IMG/VR virus record: IMGVR_UViG_3300025695_000029
Location: 1-43,685 of that record
Origin: a virus
Strand: one strand, 5' to 3'
DNA length: 43,685 nucleotides
Shown here piece after piece: positions 17,446 to 27,800 of this stretch (position 1 is its first letter; the number at the start of each line of letters is the position of its first letter). The translations under genes were made by a program, and so were the position numbers. The notes beneath the pieces are model-generated. The model was not told the DNA's origin, searched no databases, and was given only the letters and a program-made list of their open reading frames with translations.

Positions 17446-19142
17446 GTAAGGAACCAAACAATATAAGAATAGTTCCGAGCGAAAAACAGTATAAAGGGGC
17501 TCCCACTTTAGATAGTGGATTACCAATTACTTTAGAAGGTCAGAAAAGACAAATGGTTGAAGGTGACCGTACAGTTATATTAAATTTAGCTGAAAGGTTT
17601 GATAAAGAACGTCAATCGTCTAACACTATAAGAATTACGGGTAAATTAAGTAATATTTTTGATAATATATATACTGGTAAAACAACATATTATCCATTTA
17701 GAAATGATTTATATTATGTAGACGCTCTTAACTCAGTTACTAGTAATGATTGGAGAGGGTACCCACAATATGATGAGTTTAGTTTCTTAAGGACTGAAGG
17801 TATAGATGGTCATGTTGATTTAGTCACAAAAAGTGCAACGACATATAATTGGACTATGTATCTATCATATGCGTTTGAAAATGTAACTGCTCAGACAATG
17901 TCCTACACCAATGAAAAATTAAGTGCTACGACATTATTTAATGTAAGTGACGGTATTCCATTCGTAATGAAAAAAAGGAAGGTAAGTGGTAAAGAACTGA
18001 TTACCTTTTACTGTGGTGGAAATCATAATTTAAGTATTGGAGAGTACGCTAAATTATCATTTGACTACAATGGAGAATATTATTTTCAAGTTTATGAATT
18101 GGGTGATGAGGAATATAAAAGTGATTTAAATGTTTTTTCTATATATGATTTAGGGTATACGGGAACTACGTTTGGTGATGGTGTAACGGGTACATTTAAA
18201 AGGGTTATTAATAAAAATAATTCAGACGAAACCACATCAAAATATTATGTCAGAAAACACAAAATATTAACAGACATTAAGGATTATAATTTGGCTAGAA
18301 TGGGTTTTGAAAACATTCCATTTAATAATAATTCAAAATTAGAATATTCGGCACTAACGCCAAATAATGTACAACGAGTTTCAGTTAGAAATAGTTCACA
18401 AACAGCATCCTATACATTCGAAAAAGACATTGATATATCGAAATATAGGGATAACCAAGATAGACCCTTAACTGAATTATTTGTAACGATTCTTAATAAG
18501 GGTTATATGGGTTGGTTTAATAAGCCGTCTCCAACAAATCAAAACACCTCAATTAATATAGGTTGGGAATTTAATCGTCTTGAAAATGTGGTGGATAATT
18601 GGTGGTTACCGACTAATAGTAACAATAAAGATAATATACCATTATCAACATACACCAAAAATGGTAAACAATTTTATTATAATGAAAATTTATCAAATGG
18701 TGACGAACTATTAGGTGATTTTTGTGAATGGAATGACTTTTTAATGACTGAAAATGTAATATCGCCACTTTTACATAAATATAGTTTTAATGTTGACCAC
18801 TTTTTTATGAGAAATAATCCTGCGGTTCCTATTGGTTATGTTTATTACCCTTATCATAAAATTAACGTAAAAGAATTTTCGTCGTATGTTGAAACAGGTA
18901 ACGTAAAGGATGTTGATAATATTCCTGATTATGCGTTTTACTCAAATTTTGAGGGGAGATGGAGATGGAGAGACCTTTATCCTTACGGATATGTTGATAG
19001 TGAAGGTGTTGGTGTTGATTACCCATTTTTAAATGGTGCTCATTATCCCTTTAAAGACATAAACTTTTATCAGATGTCACCACAAGTAAGATACAGTGGT
19101 TTAAATATGATAGTACAACCAATAATTGATAATTGTGAATAA
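17442..19142 (+). CDS. Virion protein of the baseplate operon, 566 aa, unknown
   Basis: I do not recognise this protein. The ATG overlaps the previous stop by four bases (ATGA), implying translational coupling. The protein is soluble, rich in Tyr, Asn and aromatic residues and mostly beta-like, typical of baseplate or fibre-attachment proteins. Notable patches are an N-terminal basic segment (SEKQYKGAPTLDSGLPITLEG read as start), MGWFNKPSPTNQNTSINIGW near residue 350, and an aromatic C-terminal part with FEGRWRWRDLYPYGYVDS. No catalytic motif or membrane helix is visible. Its neighbours make a structural role in the wedge or periphery likely. Confidence 0.7.
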   Translation: MSKEPNNIRIVPSEKQYKGAPTLDSGLPITLEGQKRQMVEGDRTVILNLAERFDKERQSSNTIRITGKLSNIFDNIYTGKTTYYPFRNDLYYVDALNSVTSNDWRGYPQYDEFSFLRTEGIDGHVDLVTKSATTYNWTMYLSYAFENVTAQTMSYTNEKLSATTLFNVSDGIPFVMKKRKVSGKELITFYCGGNHNLSIGEYAKLSFDYNGEYYFQVYELGDEEYKSDLNVFSIYDLGYTGTTFGDGVTGTFKRVINKNNSDETTSKYYVRKHKILTDIKDYNLARMGFENIPFNNNSKLEYSALTPNNVQRVSVRNSSQTASYTFEKDIDISKYRDNQDRPLTELFVTILNKGYMGWFNKPSPTNQNTSINIGWEFNRLENVVDNWWLPTNSNNKDNIPLSTYTKNGKQFYYNENLSNGDELLGDFCEWNDFLMTENVISPLLHKYSFNVDHFFMRNNPAVPIGYVYYPYHKINVKEFSSYVETGNVKDVDNIPDYAFYSNFEGRWRWRDLYPYGYVDSEGVGVDYPFLNGAHYPFKDINFYQMSPQVRYSGLNMIVQPIIDNCE

Positions 19143-19965
19143 GTATAGATTTTCAGATAATGGGGTAGAAAGGGAACTTCAGATACCAATAGAACAATTT
19201 TGGGATGTTAATGGCCGTGAAGACGCTATTGAAATATATGAACAAGATGTTGTTGAACAAGTGATAAATCCTACTGAGGATTTTGAAGTAACTAGATTTG
19301 ACCATGAATCATATCGAATAGTAAATAAAGACCCAGATGTTCCTCAAACCGAATTTAAATCAAGTGTTAATTATGAGTTTTATTTTTTACCTGATAATGT
19401 GGATGTAACAGGTGCAACATCTAGTGATTGGGTCAATAACTATAACGCTGCAGGATTTACAAATAAAGAAATATATTATAGTGCAAATTCTTATAAAAAT
19501 AGTTTTTTTAAATTAGATTTTTATGACACAAATGAGAGTCAAAGTCAACAGATATATTTTACCATAATTCTACCTTCATATCAGGGACAAACTAATAATG
19601 TTAATATAGGTTCAAATACCGTCCCTAAAAATGTGAATGTTAGAATACCAACATATCATTTAGATTATATAGGTGATAAAGAGGGGTTCTTTGTGTATTG
19701 GTTAAAAGATAGGGGTTATATCAATTTAGATGAATTTTATATGTCTGTAAAACATTTTAATGGTAAGACAGGTGAATTCACTAGAATGATGATTGAACCA
19801 CAAACGTTAATGGCAAACATATTCACCTTTAATAAAGAAGATAAGTTTTATACTAAAATAGTACTCGACTATGATAATTATCAATATAAACTAACTGATT
19901 TAAATGGTATAAGAATTGGTACAACAGGTAATCCTGTGAAGTTTTACGAATACGTTAATCCATAA
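19135..19965 (+). CDS. Virion protein of the baseplate operon, 276 aa, unknown
   Basis: I do not recognise this protein. The likely start is GTG at 19135 (MNKYRFSDNGVEREL), overlapping the upstream stop by eight bases. A TTG three codons earlier is possible. No ATG lies near this end. The protein is soluble and beta-rich, with an N-terminal strand-like segment, a central YYSANSYKNSFFKLDFYDTN read in part, and a C-terminal MIEPQTLMANIFTFNKEDKF region. It ends in a TAATG overlap with the next gene. The dense overlapping spacing implies coordinated translation with the other baseplate-region proteins. Confidence 0.68.
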   Translation: MNKYRFSDNGVERELQIPIEQFWDVNGREDAIEIYEQDVVEQVINPTEDFEVTRFDHESYRIVNKDPDVPQTEFKSSVNYEFYFLPDNVDVTGATSSDWVNNYNAAGFTNKEIYYSANSYKNSFFKLDFYDTNESQSQQIYFTIILPSYQGQTNNVNIGSNTVPKNVNVRIPTYHLDYIGDKEGFFVYWLKDRGYINLDEFYMSVKHFNGKTGEFTRMMIEPQTLMANIFTFNKEDKFYTKIVLDYDNYQYKLTDLNGIRIGTTGNPVKFYEYVNP

Positions 19966-21047
19966 TGAAAACCGATAGAACATATATTAAAATTTCACCT
20001 GAAGTGTTAAAAGATGACATTGTTCAGGAAACTTATAGTGGTAATACTTTTGGTGTGTATTCGGGTATGAGTGAAATACTTAGTGGTGGTACGGGTGGTT
20101 CTTCATTATTAACGGGTTTAACAATACCATTAGTGTTTACACAATCCTTTAATGATTTGGGTTACTACACACCATTTGACGGTTATCTTTTGCAGAAAGA
20201 TGTGGTCAATAACTTTGTTTATTCTGCCAGTACTGCAAGTGGTTATGATATTAAAGTCTTTAATACGTCTGATAGGGATTTTAAAAAGTTTTTAAAGTTA
20301 GCCAACTATGTTATTGATTGGGGAGACGGGTTATCTACACAAACAATTAATGATACAACACCTTCATTCTTAACGCACACCTATGCAAGTAGCGGTGATT
20401 ATAAAATAACCATTACTCAAACGAATCCATGGGGTACAACGGAAGTTAAAAAAACTATTACTATTCCGATGACCGGAGTTACGATATCAAATCAACAAGG
20501 TAATATAACTTTTACACCTCAAGGTGGTAGTTGGTCAGGAACACCATTAAATTACAACTTTATTTTTAGTGGTGACGCGGAGAATAATATAAATTCGCAA
20601 ATTTCATCAAATTATGTGTCTGTACCTTTTTTAGTTTCAGGGTATACTATAAGTCAGTTAACAAGTTTAAGTAGTTATGGTTCTATTAGGTACGCAACTA
20701 ATGTCCCTATTTTTAAAAACGGTGATTTATTGGGTGTGATAGATGAGATAAACCCACAATATACCGCATATACTATTAATGAGGTTACTTATTATGATTA
20801 CCCAGATGGGTCGACAATATATATTCAAAAATCCTCAGGAATTACTGAAAATGACATCAGTGTTAGTGCGATTACAAAACAAGAGGTATTATTAGACATG
20901 GTTTCTTCACCAGAAATACAGAGTGAAGTATTTATAGACAGAGGCAAGAACTCAGCTTTTGAAGGATTAGAAAGATTGGGTGAAGTTGATAACCTTGGAG
21001 ACCTAACTAGATATGGTTATGGTTTCTATAAAATTAATGAAACTTAA
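19965..21047 (+). CDS. PKD-domain virion protein, 360 aa
   Basis: Residues about 115-170 contain a clear PKD (Ig-like beta-sandwich) signature: YVIDWGDGLSTQTI, then THTYASSGDYKITIT, then a closing strand VKKTITI. PKD domains are protein- or glycan-contact modules in secreted and surface proteins. Upstream is a Gly/Ser-rich section and downstream a beta-rich segment. The last 60 residues (EVLLDMVSSPEIQSEVFIDR, then LERLGEVDNLGDLTRYGYGF) look like a conserved docking tail. Its start overlaps the previous stop by one base. The role is probably a baseplate-peripheral or fibre-connecting protein. The PKD call is good and the rest is inferred from context. Confidence 0.75.
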   Translation: MKTDRTYIKISPEVLKDDIVQETYSGNTFGVYSGMSEILSGGTGGSSLLTGLTIPLVFTQSFNDLGYYTPFDGYLLQKDVVNNFVYSASTASGYDIKVFNTSDRDFKKFLKLANYVIDWGDGLSTQTINDTTPSFLTHTYASSGDYKITITQTNPWGTTEVKKTITIPMTGVTISNQQGNITFTPQGGSWSGTPLNYNFIFSGDAENNINSQISSNYVSVPFLVSGYTISQLTSLSSYGSIRYATNVPIFKNGDLLGVIDEINPQYTAYTINEVTYYDYPDGSTIYIQKSSGITENDISVSAITKQEVLLDMVSSPEIQSEVFIDRGKNSAFEGLERLGEVDNLGDLTRYGYGFYKINET

Positions 21048-21050
21048 AAA

Positions 21051-21956
21051 ATGGCATTAGGAACTTACGGAATTACAAGACCCGCAGATATGTCTCCAGA
21101 AGACGTTGAAATCATTATGAACTACACACCAAGTAGAGATGTGACTGAAGACTTTGTACTTAAAGAATTAGATGCGGCTTCTTTATTGACGCCTTATTTC
21201 CACAACAACGACACTGGTGGGAATACAAATGAAATTTTGGGTGGTATGTATAATTTACGTTTACCCGCAAATGAATTTAATCAAACAGGTATATATACAC
21301 TATATATTCGTCCTGCAGAGATTAGAACAACAATAACAGATTGTGGTGTTTTATCTGCGTTACCTAACGTTAAAGGTATTATTGTTGATTTAAATAATGT
21401 TGATGCCAAGTTTAGAAATAAATTTGTGGCACAAGGATTAGTTGGGTTTAGAGTTGAATATCTAAACGATAATGGGACTAAAATACCTAACTTTTACAGA
21501 ATTGTAACATCTTCATTTTATTGTGAGCCAGTAACTACTAATTTAACTAATAGTTCACAAAAAAGTATTCGATATCGATATGTTGAGAATGGTAGTGATT
21601 TATTGTTCTGTACGTTATCGCCTTCAAGTGCTCCGTCAAACAAACCTAACGCAACACCATTCATTGGTCAACCTGACCAAGACATTATAATTACTAATAC
21701 ATATTTTAATCCAATTACATTAGATATTGAAATGGCTGAACATGATATCGATACATTAGCGATTGCACTTTACGGTAATCAGACTAAGAGTATGGAAGAT
21801 GGTATTTACACAATTTATGACCCATCAAATAATATCTACAAACAATATAACTTGTTTGAGATTAGAGATGAGTTTAATAATCTATTGTATGAGGTTCGTC
21901 AGGATAGAGGTGATAATATCGATTTCAGTAAAAACTTCAATGATGTAATTGATTAA
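21051..21956 (+). CDS. Virion protein of the baseplate operon, 301 aa, unknown
   Basis: I do not recognise this protein. It starts three bases after the PKD gene (taaaaaATG) and its stop overlaps the next start. The N-terminus (MALGTYGITRPADMSPEDVEIIMNY) is compact and helical. The middle is beta-rich (GIYTLYIRPAEIRTTITDCG), and there is an acidic end with LFEIRDEFNNLLYEVRQDRG. No membrane or enzyme motif is seen. The amphipathic N-terminal segment and constant position between two baseplate-type genes suggest a structural connector. Confidence 0.68.
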   Translation: MALGTYGITRPADMSPEDVEIIMNYTPSRDVTEDFVLKELDAASLLTPYFHNNDTGGNTNEILGGMYNLRLPANEFNQTGIYTLYIRPAEIRTTITDCGVLSALPNVKGIIVDLNNVDAKFRNKFVAQGLVGFRVEYLNDNGTKIPNFYRIVTSSFYCEPVTTNLTNSSQKSIRYRYVENGSDLLFCTLSPSSAPSNKPNATPFIGQPDQDIIITNTYFNPITLDIEMAEHDIDTLAIALYGNQTKSMEDGIYTIYDPSNNIYKQYNLFEIRDEFNNLLYEVRQDRGDNIDFSKNFNDVID

Positions 21957-24895
21957 TGGCTAGTAATAAAAAATATCGTTTTCCACCCGCTCCACCTTCA
22001 GGACAGGACACATTCTCACCCGATTTGGTTGGGTTTCAACTTGTTGATGGTGGTGGTTTAACTCAGGGTAATTTTGAGTTCACGACTTCAGTTGTCGAAA
22101 AGGTTAATAGAACCTTTAACACAGGTGTATTTTCAAATCCGTTCACATTGGAGAATATGGATTTGGTTAGTTTGGAAGAGTCGAGAAAAATTATTGCTCG
22201 TAACTACGGTGTTTACCCAAACTATGATATTTCTGTTGTAACTAACTTTTCTTTATATGGTTCATTACAAAAGAGACTTTCATCATCAATTACAAAGATA
22301 ATTAATTATTTCCCTGCGGCATTAGAGGTTGATAAAATTTATACAGATTTTACAACTGCAAATACGGTATATAATATTTCTTATGATGTTATAGATGACG
22401 AAACTACATTTAATATTGATGTTGCTCGTATAAAAAATCCATTTGATATTGATTATAGTACGATGGCTGACAGGAATATGTCACTTCGACCAATGGATGT
22501 TTCTCCGTACAGAAACTTAACTAGACAATTCTTAAAGTATTCTTTATTTATTGGAACAGGTGAGACGGAATATAAATTACAGGACTTTACGCCGTCAACT
22601 TCATTATCTTCAGGTACTTTAGAGGTTGTGGTTGCAGGTAATCCATATAGTGGAGTTACTTTTTCAACTGAGGACATTACATTACGACCTAGTAAATTCT
22701 ATACTGAAGAAATTTTTGATGATTCATTTGACGAAATTGAGAAATTCTTATTAAATAGGTTAATATCTCCAAAATACACCGCAATGTTCAGGGTCCCTAG
22801 AGAAACTGAACAGGGTAAGTATTATACGTCTGTTGAAAATATTACTTGGCCGGTATTAGGTTTATGGAATTTAGATACGCAGACTGTAGGGTATGAAAAT
22901 TACTTAAGTAGGATTAATGAAGTGGCGGAACTAATGGACCGTTATAAAACAAACCTAATCAGTAGATTTTTAGTAACAGGTTCATTTAAAGATTTCGATA
23001 CGTCTGACCAAAAGATGGAGAAAGTTCTACAAATTTATGGTAGAAGTTTTGATGAGACAAAAAAATTCATAGATGCCTTAGCATTTATGAATAATGTTAA
23101 TTATAACCCTAAAAATGATATACCGTCTGTATTATTAAAGAATTTAGCGCAAACATTAGGGTTTGAAACAAATAATTCGCCAATAAGTCAGGATGACTTT
23201 TTAACTGCAGTATTCGGGACAAAGAATCAATCCATATATCCTGGTCAAACTAGAGATAAAACACCTCAGGAATTAGATTACGAATATTACAGAAAGATAA
23301 TAATCAATTCAGGGTTTTTATATAAGTCAAAAGGAACAAGAACCGCAATAGATTTCTTAATGAGGATGGTGGGTGCACCAAAAGCATTAATTGAATTTAA
23401 TGAGACCGTTTATGTGGCGGATGGACCTATAAACCTTAAACAATTTAATCAAGAGTATGATGAGATAACTAGTGGGACTAAATTAAATATTTTACCTGTA
23501 TTAGTGCCTAGTGACACATACAACGTTAAAGGAGTTACATATACAGGATTTACTCCACAAGCCATAACATCTTTTGTTGAGGATGTAAGAACTGACTATC
23601 CGATGGATGAATACGGATATCCTACTGCGGTACCACAAACGGACAGTTATTTTTTCGAGATGGGTTCAGGATGGTTCGAACAAACACCTAAACATAGGTC
23701 AAATGAAACTATTGATATACAGAATTCTAACTTTACAGGTCAGAACACAAATATACAAACATCATTAGAACCATATAGTTTTGGTGAAAAATACTTTAAT
23801 AGATTTAGAGACTTCCCTAATATGAATTTAGGGTATACCTTAACACCAATTAAAGATAACTTAAAATCATGGTCTAGTACCGAAACAGGGTTAAGAAAAA
23901 GTAACGGTATTTTCAATTCTTATTATGATGTAACCGATGAAAGATTAGTATTAAATAGAAAGAATATTGAGTTATACCTCAATATGGGTCAGGGATTGGA
24001 GTATGACGTTTGGAACATGAGTAGAAATACTGGATACCCAATACCTGCAACTGGATTAACTTATCCTTACCCTACTGTTGGTGGTATTGATTGGACGGTT
24101 ATAAATCCAAGACCAAAAGAGAAATCATTCTTTGAGTTTGCTCAGACATTCTATAAGAATATGATTAATGTTAGAAACCGACAAACATCGAGTGGTGGGT
24201 ATGTAACGTTATCGTCATTATATTGGAAATATTTAACGTCGGGAGTGGATGTAAATATACCATCAAATCAATACACGTACCAAAAGATGATTGACTTCAC
24301 TAATGGTATTGGTGACTATTGGATGAGATTAGTGGAACAAGTTGTTCCAGCGTCAACATTGTGGTTGGGTGGTCAGAAAATGGAGAATTCAGAATTCCAT
24401 AGACAAAAACATAACTATAAACTACAAAGGGGTTGTGAGATTGTTGACATAGAATGTGAGCCTTGTGAAATTGAAGGTCCGTTATGGAAGTACGATTGTG
24501 CTAAACAAATTGTTGAGTGTGATTTTTATCCTACATCGACCTTCCAAAGTATACTAAACCAACAAGTTAACACTATTGTATCATCAAGTGGATATACTAC
24601 TAATCAATGTGATTTAAATAGTGTTGTTTCTGATTGGTATATAGACTTAAGGTTAGATGGTAATATATTAGTTCAACAACAATTTTTTACGGGGTACGGT
24701 TTCTCATCGTCACCAACAAATAATGATTGGTTAAATGCGGCAATTACACATTTCCAGTATTTATATCAATATGGTTTAAGTTACACTATAAGTGGAAACA
24801 CAATAACTTTTACAAATATAGGGTGTGACCCAAATTTTACAAACAAAACAATCACCTTGAACGTGGGTATAAACATAACAATTAACTGTGGATAA
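21956..24895 (+). CDS. Large baseplate wedge candidate with tail-protein-I-like segment, 979 aa
   Basis: The middle of this protein has the organisation of P2 gpI / T4 gp7-type wedge subunits. A helical [12 protein letters not shown] segment (about residues 395-410) is followed about 50 residues later by [20 protein letters not shown] and [17 protein letters not shown] (about 445-485). The helix plus KGT plus R/A helix pattern matches gpI, where it contacts gpJ/gp6. Flanking regions are large beta-rich insertions. The C-terminus has a Cys-rich stretch ([15 protein letters not shown]) and an Asn/Thr-rich beta domain. T4 gp7 itself is about 1030 aa. The gp7 equivalence is an inference from the segment, length and operon position. 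Confidence 0.65.
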   Translation: MASNKKYRFPPAPPSGQDTFSPDLVGFQLVDGGGLTQGNFEFTTSVVEKVNRTFNTGVFSNPFTLENMDLVSLEESRKIIARNYGVYPNYDISVVTNFSLYGSLQKRLSSSITKIINYFPAALEVDKIYTDFTTANTVYNISYDVIDDETTFNIDVARIKNPFDIDYSTMADRNMSLRPMDVSPYRNLTRQFLKYSLFIGTGETEYKLQDFTPSTSLSSGTLEVVVAGNPYSGVTFSTEDITLRPSKFYTEEIFDDSFDEIEKFLLNRLISPKYTAMFRVPRETEQGKYYTSVENITWPVLGLWNLDTQTVGYENYLSRINEVAELMDRYKTNLISRFLVTGSFKDFDTSDQKMEKVLQIYGRSFDETKKFIDALAFMNNVNYNPKNDIPSVLLKNLAQTLGFETNNSPISQDDFLTAVFGTKNQSIYPGQTRDKTPQELDYEYYRKIIINSGFLYKSKGTRTAIDFLMRMVGAPKALIEFNETVYVADGPINLKQFNQEYDEITSGTKLNILPVLVPSDTYNVKGVTYTGFTPQAITSFVEDVRTDYPMDEYGYPTAVPQTDSYFFEMGSGWFEQTPKHRSNETIDIQNSNFTGQNTNIQTSLEPYSFGEKYFNRFRDFPNMNLGYTLTPIKDNLKSWSSTETGLRKSNGIFNSYYDVTDERLVLNRKNIELYLNMGQGLEYDVWNMSRNTGYPIPATGLTYPYPTVGGIDWTVINPRPKEKSFFEFAQTFYKNMINVRNRQTSSGGYVTLSSLYWKYLTSGVDVNIPSNQYTYQKMIDFTNGIGDYWMRLVEQVVPASTLWLGGQKMENSEFHRQKHNYKLQRGCEIVDIECEPCEIEGPLWKYDCAKQIVECDFYPTSTFQSILNQQVNTIVSSSGYTTNQCDLNSVVSDWYIDLRLDGNILVQQQFFTGYGFSSSPTNNDWLNAAITHFQYLYQYGLSYTISGNTITFTNIGCDPNFTNKTITLNVGINITINCG

Positions 24896-24897
24896 TA

Positions 24898-27800
24898 ATG
24901 GTCGGTCAGTGTGCGATATTAGAATGTTGTGATAACAGTGCTGTAAGGGCGAGAATTGATAGTTTTCAAGGCAACTTTCCGGTAAATATTGCGGTAAATA
25001 ATATATACTCTATTTCTGTCGCAGGTAAGAGTTCATGTTTTAAGGTAATTCATTTAAGTGCTCCCTGTACTTATTCTGGTACGTGGGGATATACCGTTCC
25101 TGTTAGTGCTTTATTTACTGGTGGGGCATATGTTAATTGTGGTCAGTGTTATTTAGCCGAACCAAAGATAGGTAACTGTACCGATGTTTTGGAAGCTGTC
25201 ACCCCAACACCTACTCCAACGGCTTCGGTTACACCAACGCCACCAGTTACTCCAACATATACTCCAACGGCTTCGGTTACACCAACGCCATCAGTTACAC
25301 CAACATATACTCCAACGGCTTCGGTTACACCAACATCATCTGTTCCTACTCATGTATGGCTTTCTGCTTGTACTGGTGTTATGGTATATATGGTTAATTA
25401 TTCAACATGGACTCCCGCACCGACTACAGGTACAGTATTTATAGAAAATGACGATATAATTCCCGAAGGATGTTATACTTTAATTAATGATGTGCCGTCT
25501 GACCCTCCCTTTGATTTAACAGGAGATGTGACTTCACCGTTGAGTGGATGTAAAGACCCATTATGTGTGATAACTCCAACACCGACACAGTCAGTTACGC
25601 CGACACACACTCCAACTAATACGGTGACACCTACTAATACTCCTACCGCATCAGTAACCCCAACATCTTCTGTTACTCCGACACCATCGGTAACGGCGAC
25701 CTCTACTGTGACTCCAACACATACGCCAACACAAACAGCTCAGGTAACACCAACATATACTCCAACACATACTCTTACTCGAACACCTGGTGGGACTCCA
25801 CCAGTTACGCCAACATATACGCCAACATATACACCATCAGTTACATCGTCAGTTACACCGTCAGTTACTTTATCGGTTACACCTACTCAAACACCAACAA
25901 ATACTCCGAGTGAAACACCTGGTGGGGCGCCAACACAAACACCAACACCTACAACTCCATGTAATAGATTGGTAAACCCTTCATTTGATATCTTTATGTC
26001 GGATTTAGGCCCATGTCCATCTGAGTGTACTGGTACAACAACAGGTGGGGGGTCAACTTATGATAATACAAATTGTACCTCGGCTACTACGTTCAACTTT
26101 TATCCTGAAGAATGTATTCCTGGTTGGGAAACAACTGACTCGAGTAGGTTAATCGAAATATGGGCATCAGGATATCAAGGGGTTCCTGCTTATCAAGGTA
26201 GTCACTTTGCTGAGATTAATGCACAGTCATCGGCTGCTCAATCATTATTCCAAACATTTACTGCTGTCAGTGGTGCTAGTTATCAAGTTCAATTCGCACA
26301 TAGAGGTAGGACAGGTTTTCTTAATACGTTAAAAGTAGGTCTTAGTGGTGCAACAAGTGGTTTGAATTTCTTCCCTGGTGAATATACGGGTTTAACAGGT
26401 TCATGGACACTAAATGCTATTAATTTCACTGCGACTGAGACAGATTATAATCTTGTATTCTCGGCTACTTCGGCACAGGCAGGTGGTAACTTCTTGGATG
26501 CGATTGATGTGGTGTGTCCACAGGATTTCGTTACTCAAACGCCAACACCAACACCAACATATACGCCAACATATACGCCAACAGTTACGGTATCTAAAAC
26601 ACCTGCGGTTACACCATCACCATCTGCTAGTGGAGATTGTTATAATGCAATTATTAGTGGTTCATATGAGTATGTTGATTGTTGTGATGCATATCAACAA
26701 GGTTTTACTCAAGAACCAATATCTGTTAAGATTAATACTTTATATTCTTACAATGCTGATGTAATAACCTTAGGTTCATTAACAACACAGGATTGTAATC
26801 CTACAGATTTGGGTTATAGTTTTTCAACTACGGGTACTTGTGAATCAGGATTTGGTTCAATAACAATATTTCCTACAGGTGGTGTTCCTCCGTATACTAT
26901 ATCTAACGTAATTCCTGGTACATTATCTGGTGGTACATCAGTAAATCCATTCTCATGGACTGGATTAAGTGAGGGTACTTATACATTCGTACTAAACGAT
27001 AGTTTAGGTGATGTAAATAACCAAATTAATATTAATGTGATTATTGATGGTTGTCTTAGTGCGACTATTAATGATTTTTCAGGTACGACATGTGGTCAAG
27101 ATAATGGATACATTAGTGTAAGTGGTAGTACAGATGATTTACCGTATAATTATCAGATTTATAAAGATGGTATTTTATATACTAATGGGTCAACTAGTAA
27201 TAATCCTTTCACAATACTTGGACTACCTAATGGAACATACTACTCTATTGTAACCGATTATGGTGGTAGTAGTGCACAAACACAGAGTGTTGTTATTACA
27301 TCTATAAGTACGTTGGAATTCGGCCTTGATGTTAAAAATACTTCTTATTGTGGAATAGGTGGTGGTAGTATAAGTGTAACAGGATTAACGGGTACACCAC
27401 CGTACACTTATTTGTGGAGTAATAATGAAACAACATCAAGTATTAGCGGGTTAACGGTTGGTAATTATTTTGTAACTGTTACAGATGATAATGATTGTGA
27501 ATTAACCAAGAGTGGGGTAATTAACCCATCAGACCCGATAGGGGTGATATCTTATGAATCTATACCAACTTCATGCTTAAGTCAAGATGGTGAAGTTACG
27601 GTATTTATAAGTGGAGGGACTGCACCATATACATATTTAGGTCAAAATGGTCATTCAGGTACCACTTCTAATACAAATTTCACATTTACTGGGTGTTCAT
27701 CAGGTAATTTTACATTTTCAATAACAGATTCGCAAAGCTGTACTTACAATGATAATGTTTTTATTGGGAATGTTGGTGGTATATCTAGTGTTAGTCCCCA

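Noticed and set aside
25436-25442. TATTTAT inside the adhesin gene as a promoter
   Set aside because: The motif is expected by chance many times in sequence this AT-rich. No gene start follows it.
25184-26764. Plus-strand alternative frames (about 60-116 codons) over the adhesin linkers
   Set aside because: These are out-of-frame readings of Thr/Pro repeats that give His/Gln/Leu/Arg runs. They lie wholly inside the adhesin gene.
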